64,000 nucleotides of DNA from Halomonas sp. KG2 (GTDB taxonomy: Bacteria; Pseudomonadota; Gammaproteobacteria; Pseudomonadales; Halomonadaceae): contig CP098528.1 of NCBI GenBank assembly GCA_030440445.1, forward strand, positions 992,001 to 1,056,000, in the 5' to 3' direction. Every line of letters begins with the position of its first letter. Position 1 is the stretch's first letter. The position numbers and the translations under genes were made by a program. The notes under the pieces are model-generated. The model was not told where the DNA came from. It saw only the letters and a program-made list of their open reading frames with translations, and searched no databases. Positions 43,735-51,997 of the stretch are shown one piece after another.

Positions 43735-46158
43735 ATGCACCACACGACATTTACAAAATCCCGGCTCACTCATGCGGTTAGCGGCGCAATGCTGTGTACC
43801 ACGCTATCACTACCCGGCGTGCTGCTGCCACTGACTGCCCACGCCCAGCAGCAGTCTCAACAACAGCTTCAGCAACAGGATGAGCAAGGTGCGCAGCATT
43901 TTGAAGTGCCCGCTGGTGACCTGGGCAACGCCCTCAGCCACTTTGCCGCCAAGTCCGGCGTAGTCATCTACTTCGATGCCAGCCTGACCCAGGGTAAGCA
44001 AACACGCGGGCTATCCGGTGACTACAACGTCGAAGGTGGGTTGCGGGCACTGCTCAGCGGGAGTGGTTTGTCTCTGGTTAAGGAAGCCGATGGTAGCTAT
44101 CGATTAGTGGAACAGCCTGCGAATGTGGAACTCTCGACTGTGCGGGTTGAGGCTGAGTGGATGCAGGAAACCGCCTACGGGCCAGTACAGGGTATTGCTG
44201 CCACCCGAAGTGCGACCGGCACCAAGACCGATACACCGATTATTGAAACGCCACAGTCTATCTCGGTAGTTAGCAGTGAAGAGTTTCAAAACTATGGGGC
44301 TCGTAACTTTAATGAGGCCTTAGCCTATACTCCCGGCGTATCAAGACAGGAAGGGGTTGACCGTACCACTGAAACATTAAGAGTGCGCGGGTTTACCATT
44401 AATGAAAATTATCGTGACGGCAGTAAATATCAAGCCAACACCTACGATGGGCAGCAGGAACTCTATGGCCTGGAACGTTTGGAGGTGCTTAAGGGCCCAT
44501 CCTCGATATTGTATGGGGTAGCTGCTCCCGGCGGCATGATCAATGCTGTGAGTAAGCGGCCTACCCTAGAGCCTTTGCGTGAGGTGAATATTGAGGTGGG
44601 CGGCTATGATCGTCGCCAGATCTCTGCTGATTTCTCTGATGCTTTCGATGAGGATGGTGTGTGGTCATATCGCCTGACCATGCTGCACCGGGATAGTGAT
44701 ACGTTTATCGATCATGTGCCGGATGATCGCACCTATATTGCCCCTGCTTTAAAATGGCAGCCAAACGAGAGCACTTCACTCACTCTACTAAGCGAGTATC
44801 AGCGCGACGAAACGGCCTATGTTTATGGGCTACCTACCAGTGGCACCATTGTTTCTAATCCGAATGGTGATATTCCACGGGAACTTTTCACCGGAGAGCC
44901 CGGCTTTGATGCGTATGATAACGAGCGCTATTCGATTGGTTACTTGCTCAAGCACGACTTCTCTAACAACCTCCACCTCAGTCATAGCCTGCGTACCTTC
45001 CGGGCTGATCGAGATTTTCCTCAGATAGGGCTTGGTCAAAGTATTGATCATCGGATTTATGCCCGGAGCGCCCAGGATCGCCGCGATGCCTCATCGGGCT
45101 TGACCTCAGATACCTCCTTGCAATATGACTGGCAGACTGGCAATACCACCAATACCAGCTTGATAGGAATAGACTACACACGACAACGCCATGAAACAGA
45201 GCGCTACAACCGAACTGTGTCATCGCTTGATTTATTTGATCCTGTTTATGGTAGTGGTGAGCTAGGTGAACCTGTTCCTTTTGCATGGTCATCCAAGCAA
45301 CGCAACGAGCAAGTTGGCTTGTATGCTCAAAATCAAATGAAAATCGCTGACAAATGGGTTCTCTTATTGGGAGGGCGTCAGGACTGGACTGAATCGGAGA
45401 CCTCACCCTACTTTGGCTCCACAGAGTGGAGTCGTGAAACGGATAATGCTTTCACTGGACGTGTAGGGGGAGTCTATCTTGCCGATAACGGTTTGGCGCC
45501 TTTTATCAGCTACAGCCAGTCGTTTGAGCCCACTAGTGGCACGGACCGTAATGGCAATCGGTTTGATCCCACGCGAGGAGAGCAGTATGAGCTGGGTGTT
45601 CGCTTTCAGCCGGATGGCTGGGATACGATGCTCACCGCCACCGCTTATGAGCTGACACAGGAAAACGTCAGCGTCACCGATCCGATGGACACCAGCTTCC
45701 AGACGCAAATAGGCGAGGTGCGTTCACGTGGTGTTGAGTTGGAAGCAAAGACAGCGATCGGCCCCAACGCCAACTTGGTCGCGGCCTATGCCTACACTGA
45801 TGCGCGTACAACGAAAAGCAGCCCCGTTACGCCAGATCAGGTGGGCAGGAGAACAGCTAATACGCCCTATAACCAGTTCTCGTTATGGGGCGACTATCGT
45901 TTCGGTAATTTCGGCTTGCCAGGATTGAAGGTAGGGGGTGGAATTCGCTATGTAGGCCCCACCCGAGCGACCTGGGTCGAGGGAGAAGTGCCTGGATTTA
46001 CGCTTATCGACACACGAGTAAGTTATGAAACTGGTCCCTGGGTTTATGCACTGAATGCCACTAACCTCACTGATAAAACCTATATCGAGTCCTGCACTTA
46101 TGCTTGTTACTATGGCGAGCCGAGGAGCATCATCGGCTCAGTAAGTTATCAGTGGTAA
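43735..46158 (+). CDS. TonB-dependent receptor with STN signalling domain, module 2
   Basis: Outer-membrane transducer of about 807 residues. ATG 43735 has AGAGGGGA at a good distance; an earlier start at 43711 has none. Signal peptide ends near LTAHAQ, followed by a glutamine-rich stretch. The STN domain (about 55-125) has FEVPAGDLGNALSHFAAKSG and LLSGSGLSL. Plug motifs are YGLERLEVLKGPSSILYG and VAAPGGMINAVSKRP. The C-terminus is SVSYQW. From about residue 147 (YGPVQGIAATRS) it parallels the receptor at 1-2017 almost without gaps, so that gene looks like this receptor without the STN domain. A strong terminator follows. Confidence 0.93.
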   Translation: MHHTTFTKSRLTHAVSGAMLCTTLSLPGVLLPLTAHAQQQSQQQLQQQDEQGAQHFEVPAGDLGNALSHFAAKSGVVIYFDASLTQGKQTRGLSGDYNVEGGLRALLSGSGLSLVKEADGSYRLVEQPANVELSTVRVEAEWMQETAYGPVQGIAATRSATGTKTDTPIIETPQSISVVSSEEFQNYGARNFNEALAYTPGVSRQEGVDRTTETLRVRGFTINENYRDGSKYQANTYDGQQELYGLERLEVLKGPSSILYGVAAPGGMINAVSKRPTLEPLREVNIEVGGYDRRQISADFSDAFDEDGVWSYRLTMLHRDSDTFIDHVPDDRTYIAPALKWQPNESTSLTLLSEYQRDETAYVYGLPTSGTIVSNPNGDIPRELFTGEPGFDAYDNERYSIGYLLKHDFSNNLHLSHSLRTFRADRDFPQIGLGQSIDHRIYARSAQDRRDASSGLTSDTSLQYDWQTGNTTNTSLIGIDYTRQRHETERYNRTVSSLDLFDPVYGSGELGEPVPFAWSSKQRNEQVGLYAQNQMKIADKWVLLLGGRQDWTESETSPYFGSTEWSRETDNAFTGRVGGVYLADNGLAPFISYSQSFEPTSGTDRNGNRFDPTRGEQYELGVRFQPDGWDTMLTATAYELTQENVSVTDPMDTSFQTQIGEVRSRGVELEAKTAIGPNANLVAAYAYTDARTTKSSPVTPDQVGRRTANTPYNQFSLWGDYRFGNFGLPGLKVGGGIRYVGPTRATWVEGEVPGFTLIDTRVSYETGPWVYALNATNLTDKTYIESCTYACYYGEPRSIIGSVSYQW

Positions 46159-46175
46159 CGTCATTACCAAGAGAG

Positions 46176-46211
46176 ACAAAGACAGGCGGTTGCACCGCCT
46201 GTCTTTGTTTT
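46176..46211 (+). terminator. Rho-independent terminator after receptor module 2
   Basis: ACAAAGACAGGCGGT pairs perfectly with ACCGCCTGTCTTTGT (15 bp, loop TGC), followed by TTTAT. It begins 17 bases past the receptor stop. It separates the receptor from the FhuD-like gene at 46239, which must then rely on read-through or on its own promoter. Confidence 0.9.
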
Positions 46212-46238
46212 ATAAGAGCCAAAATAGACAAGATATTG

Positions 46239-47147
46239 ATGATCTATATGGGTAATTTACTACCATCAGACCGTATGATTTTTATCCTAATTATATTTTT
46301 ACCGCTATTCGCCTCATTCGCTAACGCTGAAGAGTCCAAAAAGCTAGTCACTTTTGACTATGCCATTGCAGATACGCTTTCTGTTTTGCAACAGCCTCCT
46401 CTGGCAATGGCTGGTTTAGAGCACTACAGGCAGTTAAACCAAGAGCACTTATTACCTAATACCCATGAGCTTGGGCTTAGGTTTCAACCCAATTTGGAAT
46501 ATCTGGCATCATTGGAACCTGATGCCATTCTGATTTCACCACCGGCCCACTTGAACTTAGAGGATAAACTTTCCCGTATTACTGATGTAATAAAAATTCA
46601 GCTATTTGGAAAAAACTTAAATATTTGGCAGAACCTTGAACAATTGACTAGAGAAGTGGGGGAACTTAACGGTCAGCAACGGCAAGCTCAAATGTTAATT
46701 GACTCTGTAGACGCTAGGTTATCACTAATAGCCACACAGATTGAGAGGCCTGTAAACCCTTTGTTGATCGTTGAAATTCGGGATGATCGTCATGTCCGGG
46801 TCTATGGGGCTGGCAGCCTAGAAGACGCGGTCTTGACAAGACTCGGATTGGAGAATGCCTGGCAGGGCTCCACTAACGGCTGGGGGTTCAGTACATTATC
46901 AATCGCGGAAGCGTTTAGATTAGAAGGCCAGAAGGTTGTTCTTCATCCGTTTTATACGCAAGATCAAGACTCAACTTCAACATTGCCTACATCGGGGCTA
47001 TGGCAGCATTGGTTGGATGGTACAGCGTTAAGTATCAATAGAAATTACTGGCCATGGGGAGGATTCCCCTCAGCTCTCCGCTTCGCCGAGTCGCTTGTTG
47101 AAGCCTTGGAGGCGCAAGCTCAAGCGCCCGCTGACGTTGCTGGCTAA
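46239..47147 (+). CDS. FhuD-like ferric-hydroxamate binding protein, module 2
   Basis: Periplasmic binding protein of about 302 residues from ATG 46239; ATG 46248 and 46275 are also possible and all keep the signal core IFILIIFLPLFASFANA. FhuD-type features are DDRHVRVYGAGSLEDAVLTR, NAWQGSTNGWGFSTL and WPWGGFPSALRFAES. The first lobe has SLEPDAILISPPAH. It is AT-rich compared with the fec genes. It is a paralogue of the protein at 40883 in the same position of its module. It probably hands ferric hydroxamate to FhuB, which is encoded 38 kb away at 8158. Confidence 0.85.
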   Translation: MIYMGNLLPSDRMIFILIIFLPLFASFANAEESKKLVTFDYAIADTLSVLQQPPLAMAGLEHYRQLNQEHLLPNTHELGLRFQPNLEYLASLEPDAILISPPAHLNLEDKLSRITDVIKIQLFGKNLNIWQNLEQLTREVGELNGQQRQAQMLIDSVDARLSLIATQIERPVNPLLIVEIRDDRHVRVYGAGSLEDAVLTRLGLENAWQGSTNGWGFSTLSIAEAFRLEGQKVVLHPFYTQDQDSTSTLPTSGLWQHWLDGTALSINRNYWPWGGFPSALRFAESLVEALEAQAQAPADVAG

Positions 47148-47315
47148 TGACACTGTTCAATCACCCTGTATCATTTCCCAAACCATCAATACGGTTTCTA
47201 TATAAGCAAAACTAATGCCCTATTAGCAGGATGATTTTTAGTTATTCAGGTTGCCCGCTATCTTAGTGCCACGATTCTTTAAAGCGACGCTAATTCTGGC
47301 ACTGGGGACAGGGCA

Positions 47316-47927
47316 ATGTGGGAAAGTTACTTAACGGGCTTGGTAGTATCTGGCGGTATCATCATGGCTATCGGGGCGCAAAATGCTTACGTGCTGGGGT
47401 TGGCAGTACGCCGTGAGCATCACTGGTGGTCGGCGGGGCTGTGTATGAGCGCGGATATTATCTTGCTAACCGCTGGTATGTTTGGTGCCAGCGCGTTTTT
47501 ACTGACAATGCCGAACGCGATGGAAGCCATGCGCTGGGTAGGCGTAGCGTTTTTAAGCTGGTTGGCTGCACAGGCATTACTGCGGGCTGTTAGCGGGCGC
47601 GCAGGATTGGAGGCAGGTAGCGTAAAAGCGCGCAGCTTGCGCGGAGTACTGTTGGCGACCTTGGCCGTGACGGTATTGAATCCCCAAGTGTATCTGGACA
47701 CGCTATTGTTAATTCCTGCCATTGGCGCTCAGCAGGAGAGCGCGGGTGTGTTCGTCGCAGGTGCATCGACTGCCTCTGTTCTTTGGTTCAGCCTGTTGGC
47801 GTGGGGCGGGGCCGCGCTTTCGCCTTGGCTTTCCCGCCCGGTAGCATGGCGTACCATTGATGGGCTAATTGGTCTGATGATGGCGGTTATCGCAATACAC
47901 TTAGCGCTGGGCTCTACGCTACTTTAA
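47316..47927 (+). CDS. LysE-family amino-acid exporter, ArgO-like
   Basis: Inner-membrane exporter of 203 residues with about six helices, as usual for LysE/ArgO. The N-terminal segment IIMAIGAQNAYVLGLAVRREH is the typical GAQN motif, and TLAVTVLNPQVYLDTLLLI holds the NPxxY motif. It is predicted to export basic amino acids (arginine or lysine). It is separated from the iron island by 168 bases and converges on ltaE with a 15-base gap. Substrate assignment is by family only. Confidence 0.88.
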   Translation: MWESYLTGLVVSGGIIMAIGAQNAYVLGLAVRREHHWWSAGLCMSADIILLTAGMFGASAFLLTMPNAMEAMRWVGVAFLSWLAAQALLRAVSGRAGLEAGSVKARSLRGVLLATLAVTVLNPQVYLDTLLLIPAIGAQQESAGVFVAGASTASVLWFSLLAWGGAALSPWLSRPVAWRTIDGLIGLMMAVIAIHLALGSTLL

Positions 47928-47942
47928 CAGACCTCAAGCTGA

Positions 47943-48950
47943 CTAGAGGCGGCTGAAGTAGCTCTGCATAACGGCGATTACTTTATCTATATCGGCATCA
48001 TCAATATCACGGTGGACAACAAAACGCGTGGCGTAAAGTAGCTCAATCAAAATGCCATGCTCTTTCAGCCAAGCAGAGAGCGGCTGTACATGTTCGTCGG
48101 GAAAGTGCGCGAACACCATATTAGTTGCTTGAGCAGTAATCTCGACGCCAGGCAGTTTCGCTAAGCCTTCCGCCAAGCGTGCTGCACGGCGATGATCGTC
48201 GGCTAAGTCAGCGACATGATGTTCCAGAGCATACTGGCAGGCGGCGGCGATAATGCCTGATTGGCGCATGCCACCACCAACCATTTTACGCCAGCGCCGT
48301 GCGCGGTCGATCAAGGCTTGCGAGCCCACTAAGGCAGAGCCGATGGGAGCGCCCAGGCCTTTCGAAAAGCACAGCGACACGCTATCAAACGGCAAGCAGA
48401 GTTGTTTCAGTGAGGTGTCCGTGGCTACTGCGGCATTAAACAGCCGCGCACCGTCTAAGTGCGTTGCCAGCCCACGTTCGCGGGCCAGGTTAGTGGCTTT
48501 TAATACGTAATCCGTAGGCAGCACTTTGCCGCCAATGGTGTTTTCTAGCGCTAGCAGCTTAGTGCGCGCAAAGTGGAAGTCGTCGGCTTTGATAGCTGCG
48601 CTTATTTTCTCTAACGGCAGGCTGCCATCGGCGGCATTTTCAATTGGCTGCGGTTGAATGCTGCCTAACACTGCTGCGCCACCGCCTTCATAGCGATAAG
48701 TATGGGCTGATTGCCCCACGATGTACTCATCGCCGCGTTCGCAGTGGGCCATTAGCGCCACTAGGTTGCTTTGTGTGCCGCTTGGAAATAGCAGCGCCGC
48801 TTCCTTGCCTGTCTGCTCAGCCAGCTTTTCCTGAAACGTATTGACCGTTGGGTCATCACCCCATACATCATCGCCCACTGGAGCGGCCATCATGGCATCT
48901 TTCATGGCGGGGGAAGGCCGAGTCACCGTGTCACTGCGTAGGTCAATCAT
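47943..48950 (-). CDS. ltaE: Low-specificity L-threonine aldolase
   Basis: PLP enzyme that splits L-threonine or L-allo-threonine to glycine and acetaldehyde. The protein has 335 residues. The start [16 protein letters not shown] is the classic N-terminus of the family and has AGGAG 7 bases before ATG 48950; a longer frame begins at 48989. The PLP lysine lies in [15 protein letters not shown], and the substrate region [12 protein letters not shown] precedes it. Stand-alone gene, convergent with the LysE-type exporter. Confidence 0.93.
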   Translation of the reverse strand: MIDLRSDTVTRPSPAMKDAMMAAPVGDDVWGDDPTVNTFQEKLAEQTGKEAALLFPSGTQSNLVALMAHCERGDEYIVGQSAHTYRYEGGGAAVLGSIQPQPIENAADGSLPLEKISAAIKADDFHFARTKLLALENTIGGKVLPTDYVLKATNLARERGLATHLDGARLFNAAVATDTSLKQLCLPFDSVSLCFSKGLGAPIGSALVGSQALIDRARRWRKMVGGGMRQSGIIAAACQYALEHHVADLADDHRRAARLAEGLAKLPGVEITAQATNMVFAHFPDEHVQPLSAWLKEHGILIELLYATRFVVHRDIDDADIDKVIAVMQSYFSRL

Positions 48951-49048
48951 GTGGAACTCCTGTGATGACAAAAAACTCTTTTCGAGCATACTGCATGTCT
49001 AATAAGCGCGAAAAGCGAAACCTCAATACGTAGAGAAAGGACAGAGTT

Positions 49049-49573
49049 ATGCTCGCCACCGATCTAAAGCTCCGTGCCCTGGAACGCAACGATCTGCGCT
49101 TTGTTCACGAGCTAAATAATAACCAGAGCATCATGTCGTATTGGTTTGAAGAGCCTTACGAATCATTTGATGAGCTGGAGGAGCTTTATAACAAGCATAT
49201 TCATGACAACGCCGAACGGCGCTTTGTGGCAGAGGACAGCGATGGGCATGCTATTGGTTTAGTCGAGCTGATTGAAATCGACTACATTCACCGCAGCGGT
49301 GAATTTCAGATCATTATCACGCCAGATTATCAGGGCAAAGGGTTTGCCCGGTCATTAATCCGCCAAGCGCTGCACTACTCGTTCACGATTTTAAACCTAC
49401 ACAAAATATACCTGATTGTGGCGGTGGAGAACGTTAAAGCTATTCATCTTTACGAGGAGAGCGGCTTCATAGAGGAGGGCCATTTGGTTGAAGAGTTTTT
49501 CATCAACGGCAAATATCGCGATGTGAAGCGAATGTATATCTTGCAGGACACTTACTTAGCGCAGTTGGCTTGA
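49049..49573 (+). CDS. speG: Spermidine N1-acetyltransferase
   Basis: GNAT enzyme that acetylates spermidine or spermine with acetyl-CoA, lowering toxic polyamine levels. The protein has 174 residues and follows E. coli SpeG closely: [42 protein letters not shown] (acetyl-CoA loop) and the conserved [16 protein letters not shown] near the C-terminus. GAAAGGA precedes ATG 49049. Single gene followed by a hairpin at 49585. Confidence 0.94.
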   Translation: MLATDLKLRALERNDLRFVHELNNNQSIMSYWFEEPYESFDELEELYNKHIHDNAERRFVAEDSDGHAIGLVELIEIDYIHRSGEFQIIITPDYQGKGFARSLIRQALHYSFTILNLHKIYLIVAVENVKAIHLYEESGFIEEGHLVEEFFINGKYRDVKRMYILQDTYLAQLA

Positions 49574-49584
49574 TAAACAAGACG

Positions 49585-49627
49585 ACAACACCTCAGGCCG
49601 AAAACTAACCAAAGGCTGAGGCGTTGT
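49585..49627. terminator. Hairpin between speG and the first small ORF
   Basis: ACAACACCTCAG pairs with CTGAGGCGTTGT (12 pairs, one G-U). It lies between the convergent ends of speG (49573) and the 40-codon ORF (49631) and can serve both strands. U-runs are poor on either side. Confidence 0.6.
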
Positions 49628-49630
49628 TGC

Positions 49631-49753
49631 TTACTGCTGACTCATATAAGCAGCGATGGCGTCGAAAGCTGCGCGTTGCTGTTGGGCACGATTAGCCCAA
49701 ACTTGCATCACATCCACTTCTATTGTCTGATCTTGAGCAGCGAAAGATGACAT
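49631..49753 (-). CDS. Small protein of 40 residues, paralogue of the one at 50082
   Basis: Uncharacterised small ORF. It begins ATG TCA TCT TTC, with TTAGGAG 8 bases before the start, and ends YMSQQ. The sequence starts MSSFAAQDQTIEVDVMQVW and continues NRAQQQRAAFDAIAAY; it has no membrane segment and would form an amphipathic helix rich in Ala and Gln. A good sigma-70 promoter is placed 73 bases upstream (49826-49854) and a hairpin follows. The ORF at 50082 shares its layout: QD-x-EV, a tryptophan, RA or RQA, then AA-x-xA-x-AAY at the end. The shared pattern and strong signals argue that both are real genes. Function unknown. Confidence 0.65.
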   Translation of the reverse strand: MSSFAAQDQTIEVDVMQVWANRAQQQRAAFDAIAAYMSQQ

Positions 49754-49825
49754 GGCGAGTACTCCTAATTCAGAGGTTGAGGGACGGTTCAGCCATCCTG
49801 GGCTCTAGTGACCCTAGTTTAGTTA

Positions 49826-49854
49826 TACATAGTTTGCTTTGTGCGACGCAGCAA
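49826..49854 (-). promoter_or_regulatory. Sigma-70-like promoter of the first small ORF
   Basis: On the minus strand TTGCTG (49854-49849), 17 bases, then TATGTA (49831-49826). Spacing is ideal. The start codon at 49753 lies about 73 bases downstream, leaving a short leader. Confidence 0.5.
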
Positions 49855-50000
49855 GTTAGCTGCGGGTTAAAGTCTATGCGCATTTCAGCCCTTAAAGCTA
49901 GTCCTAAAGATGTAGGAAAATTGCTATGGCGTGTAAGAAATGGCTTACAAAATCAATGGCTGATCATCTACATCCTTGAATGGAAAAGATTTTCATAATA

Positions 50001-50028
50001 TAAAAAAGCCGACTAAAAAAGTCGGCTT
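50001..50028 (-). terminator. Rho-independent terminator of the second small ORF
   Basis: On the minus strand AAGCCGAC, loop TTTTTTA, GTCGGCTT, followed by a run of T. Stem 8 bp, perfect. It lies 54 bases past the stop of the ORF at 50082-50195, with no other minus-strand gene to terminate. Confidence 0.85.
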
Positions 50029-50081
50029 GTGTTGTTATCTTTTCGTCTATAGGGGAGAGATGGCGATAAAAAATACTTCTT

Positions 50082-50195
50082 TTAGCCGAAATAGGCCGCT
50101 AATGCTTCATTAGCAGCATGCTGCCAATGGGCTTGACGGTGCCAAAAAGCGAGTACCTCGTCATCTTGTGTCGATAATCCGAATGTAGAGATCAT
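50082..50195 (-). CDS. Small protein of 37 residues, paralogue of the one at 49631
   Basis: Uncharacterised small ORF with a near-perfect ribosome site: TAGGAGGACCACCTT then ATG 50195. It starts MISTFGLSTQDDEVLAFW, continues HRQAHWQHAANEALAAY and ends YFG. It has three tryptophan/phenylalanine positions and four histidines counted through the middle part, with no membrane segment. It has its own promoter (50226-50253) and a strong terminator (50001-50028), so it is a complete transcription unit. It shares the QDD/QDQ-EV, W, and AL/AI-AAY pattern with the 40-residue protein. No known function or family is recognised. Confidence 0.7.
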   Translation of the reverse strand: MISTFGLSTQDDEVLAFWHRQAHWQHAANEALAAYFG

Positions 50196-50225
50196 AAGGT
50201 GGTCCTCCTATTGGGACACACCTAG

Positions 50226-50253
50226 AGTATAGGCTATTTTTGTTGCGGTGCAG
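50226..50253 (-). promoter_or_regulatory. Sigma-70-like promoter of the second small ORF
   Basis: On the minus strand CTGCAC (50253-50248), 16 bases, then TATACT (50231-50226), a near-consensus -10 box. It lies about 31 bases before the ATG at 50195. Confidence 0.5.
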
Positions 50254-50358
50254 CATTTTAACTATTGTTAACAAAATAAACGGTGCACAATCTTATGTAC
50301 CTAGAGTGGTATGCTGATGACATACCTATAACTAATCAATAAAACAACGAGTTATATC

Positions 50359-51186
50359 ATGGTGCCAACAACTGCCGATTTTGACACTCTCAATCCTGAG
50401 CCTATCTTCCAAGACCGCTGGGTGGCAACCCCACGTGGTCGCCTGTTTACTCGTGCTTGGGAAACGTCTCATTTGCGCTCGGACGTGCCTATTGTCCTGC
50501 TCCATGACTCGTTAGGTTGTGTGGATTTATGGCGTAGCTTTCCCGCAGCGCTATGTGCGGCGACCCAACGACGAGTGATTGCTTATGACCGTCTAGGGTT
50601 TGGGCGCTCCGATGCGTGCCTAGCGCCGCCACTGCTGAGCTTTATCGACAATGAACCCTCTACTAGCTTTGCGGCACTTCAGAACGCGTTTCAGTTAACG
50701 CATTTTATTGCGTTGGGACATAGCGTTGGCGGTTGTATGGCGGTGCACTGTGCAGGGCAGTATGTAGAGCAGTGCCAAGGAGTGATTACTATTGCAGCGC
50801 AGGCGTTAAATGAGCCACGCACGCGACAAGGTATTGAAGAGGCGCGGGCTGCCTTTCAAATGCCGGAACAATTTGCCAAATTAGAAAAGTATCACGGTGA
50901 TAAAGCTCGTTGGGTGCTGAATGGCTGGATAGACACGTGGTTACATCCAGCATTTGAACACTGGTCGCTTACGCCCGCTCTTCAGCACGTTCACTGCCCC
51001 ACGCTGGTGCTTCATGGTGAAAACGATGAGTATGGTTCGCACCGCCAACCTGAACGCATCGCTCGCTATACCCGAGGTTCTGCACACACTGAAATACTGC
51101 CGGGCGTTGGGCATGTGCCCCACCGTGAAGAGGAAGCTGTGGTGGTTCACTATGTTAGAGAATTTATTGAGCGGCTTACGCCATAA
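50359..51186 (+). CDS. Alpha/beta-hydrolase of unknown substrate
   Basis: Hydrolase of 275 residues. The nucleophile elbow is GHSVGG (serine in ALGHSVGGCMA), the oxyanion region LLHDSLG, the acid in HGENDEYGS and the histidine in GVGHVPHRE. AYDRLGFGRSD is the common strand-4 motif. It is cytoplasmic, with no signal peptide. The metallophosphoesterase gene follows 34 bases later and may be cotranscribed. The substrate cannot be told; esters and C-C bonds are both possible. Confidence 0.88.
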   Translation: MVPTTADFDTLNPEPIFQDRWVATPRGRLFTRAWETSHLRSDVPIVLLHDSLGCVDLWRSFPAALCAATQRRVIAYDRLGFGRSDACLAPPLLSFIDNEPSTSFAALQNAFQLTHFIALGHSVGGCMAVHCAGQYVEQCQGVITIAAQALNEPRTRQGIEEARAAFQMPEQFAKLEKYHGDKARWVLNGWIDTWLHPAFEHWSLTPALQHVHCPTLVLHGENDEYGSHRQPERIARYTRGSAHTEILPGVGHVPHREEEAVVVHYVREFIERLTP

Positions 51187-51220
51187 AACGACCGTTACAC
51201 AAGGAAATGTGAGGAACGCT

Positions 51221-51988
51221 ATGCGCTTGCGAATTTTATCCGACCTTCATTTGGAGTTTTTTGATGGGGGACGTGAATTGCCAGAAGTAGAGGCCGATCT
51301 CATTATTTTGGCGGGTGATATTCACCAGAAAACGGAAGGGCTTGCCTGGGCCAGACAACAGTTTCCAGAAATGCCTATTTTATATGTGCTGGGCAACCAT
51401 GAGTTTTACGGTACCTGCATGCCGCTACTTCGTGAAGAGCTCACCATCGAAGCCAAGCGCTACAATATTGAGTTGCTAGATAATCGAGCGGTGACTATCG
51501 GGGGAGTGCGTTTTTATGGCACCACGTTATGGACTGATTTTGCGCTCTATGCCGATGACCCAACGCACAACCCAGCAGAGACCGACGCTGAAGCGTTACG
51601 TTACATGCCCGATTTTAGCATCGTGACAACAGCTCCAGATCAGGTCTTTACCCCTCAAGCTAGCCAAGAATTACACGTTGAAGCACTTGCTTGGCTTAGT
51701 AACGAGCTTGAGCAACCCTTTGATGGGCCACGCGTTGTTATTAGCCATCACGCACCTTTACACCGCTGCATTCCCGAACAGTATCTGGGCGATGCATTGT
51801 CCCCAGCTTTTGCCTCCCACCTGCCTCAATTGATGGGCAAGATGGACCTATGGGTGCATGGCCATGTCCATGAACCCGTCGATACCTTATGTAACGGCAC
51901 GCGTGTCATCGCTAACCCAGGCGGTTATCCCGATGAGTTTACGCCAGCTCTATTTGAACCGAGCTTGGTGGTTAACGTTGATTTATAG
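51221..51988 (+). CDS. Calcineurin-like metallophosphoesterase
   Basis: Two-metal phosphoesterase of 255 residues. All family motifs are present: LSDLHLEF (D-x-H), LAGDIHQ, LGNHEFYG, VISHHAPLH and HGHVHEP. ATG 51221 is chosen since GAGGAA lies 7 bases before and the first motif starts at once; a frame extending to 50954 lies in the hydrolase gene out of register and is rejected. Substrate unknown. Convergent with the MocR gene 9 bases away. Confidence 0.9.
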   Translation: MRLRILSDLHLEFFDGGRELPEVEADLIILAGDIHQKTEGLAWARQQFPEMPILYVLGNHEFYGTCMPLLREELTIEAKRYNIELLDNRAVTIGGVRFYGTTLWTDFALYADDPTHNPAETDAEALRYMPDFSIVTTAPDQVFTPQASQELHVEALAWLSNELEQPFDGPRVVISHHAPLHRCIPEQYLGDALSPAFASHLPQLMGKMDLWVHGHVHEPVDTLCNGTRVIANPGGYPDEFTPALFEPSLVVNVDL

Positions 51989-51997
51989 GTTATTGAA

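Noticed and set aside
49723..49998. Plus-strand frame of 91 codons next to speG
   Set aside because: No ribosome site, and it overlaps the promoter and first codons of the better-supported small minus-strand ORF at 49631-49753.
50954..51220. N-terminal extension of the metallophosphoesterase to 50954
   Set aside because: The extra part lies within the hydrolase gene in another frame, whereas ATG 51221 has a good ribosome site directly before the first motif.
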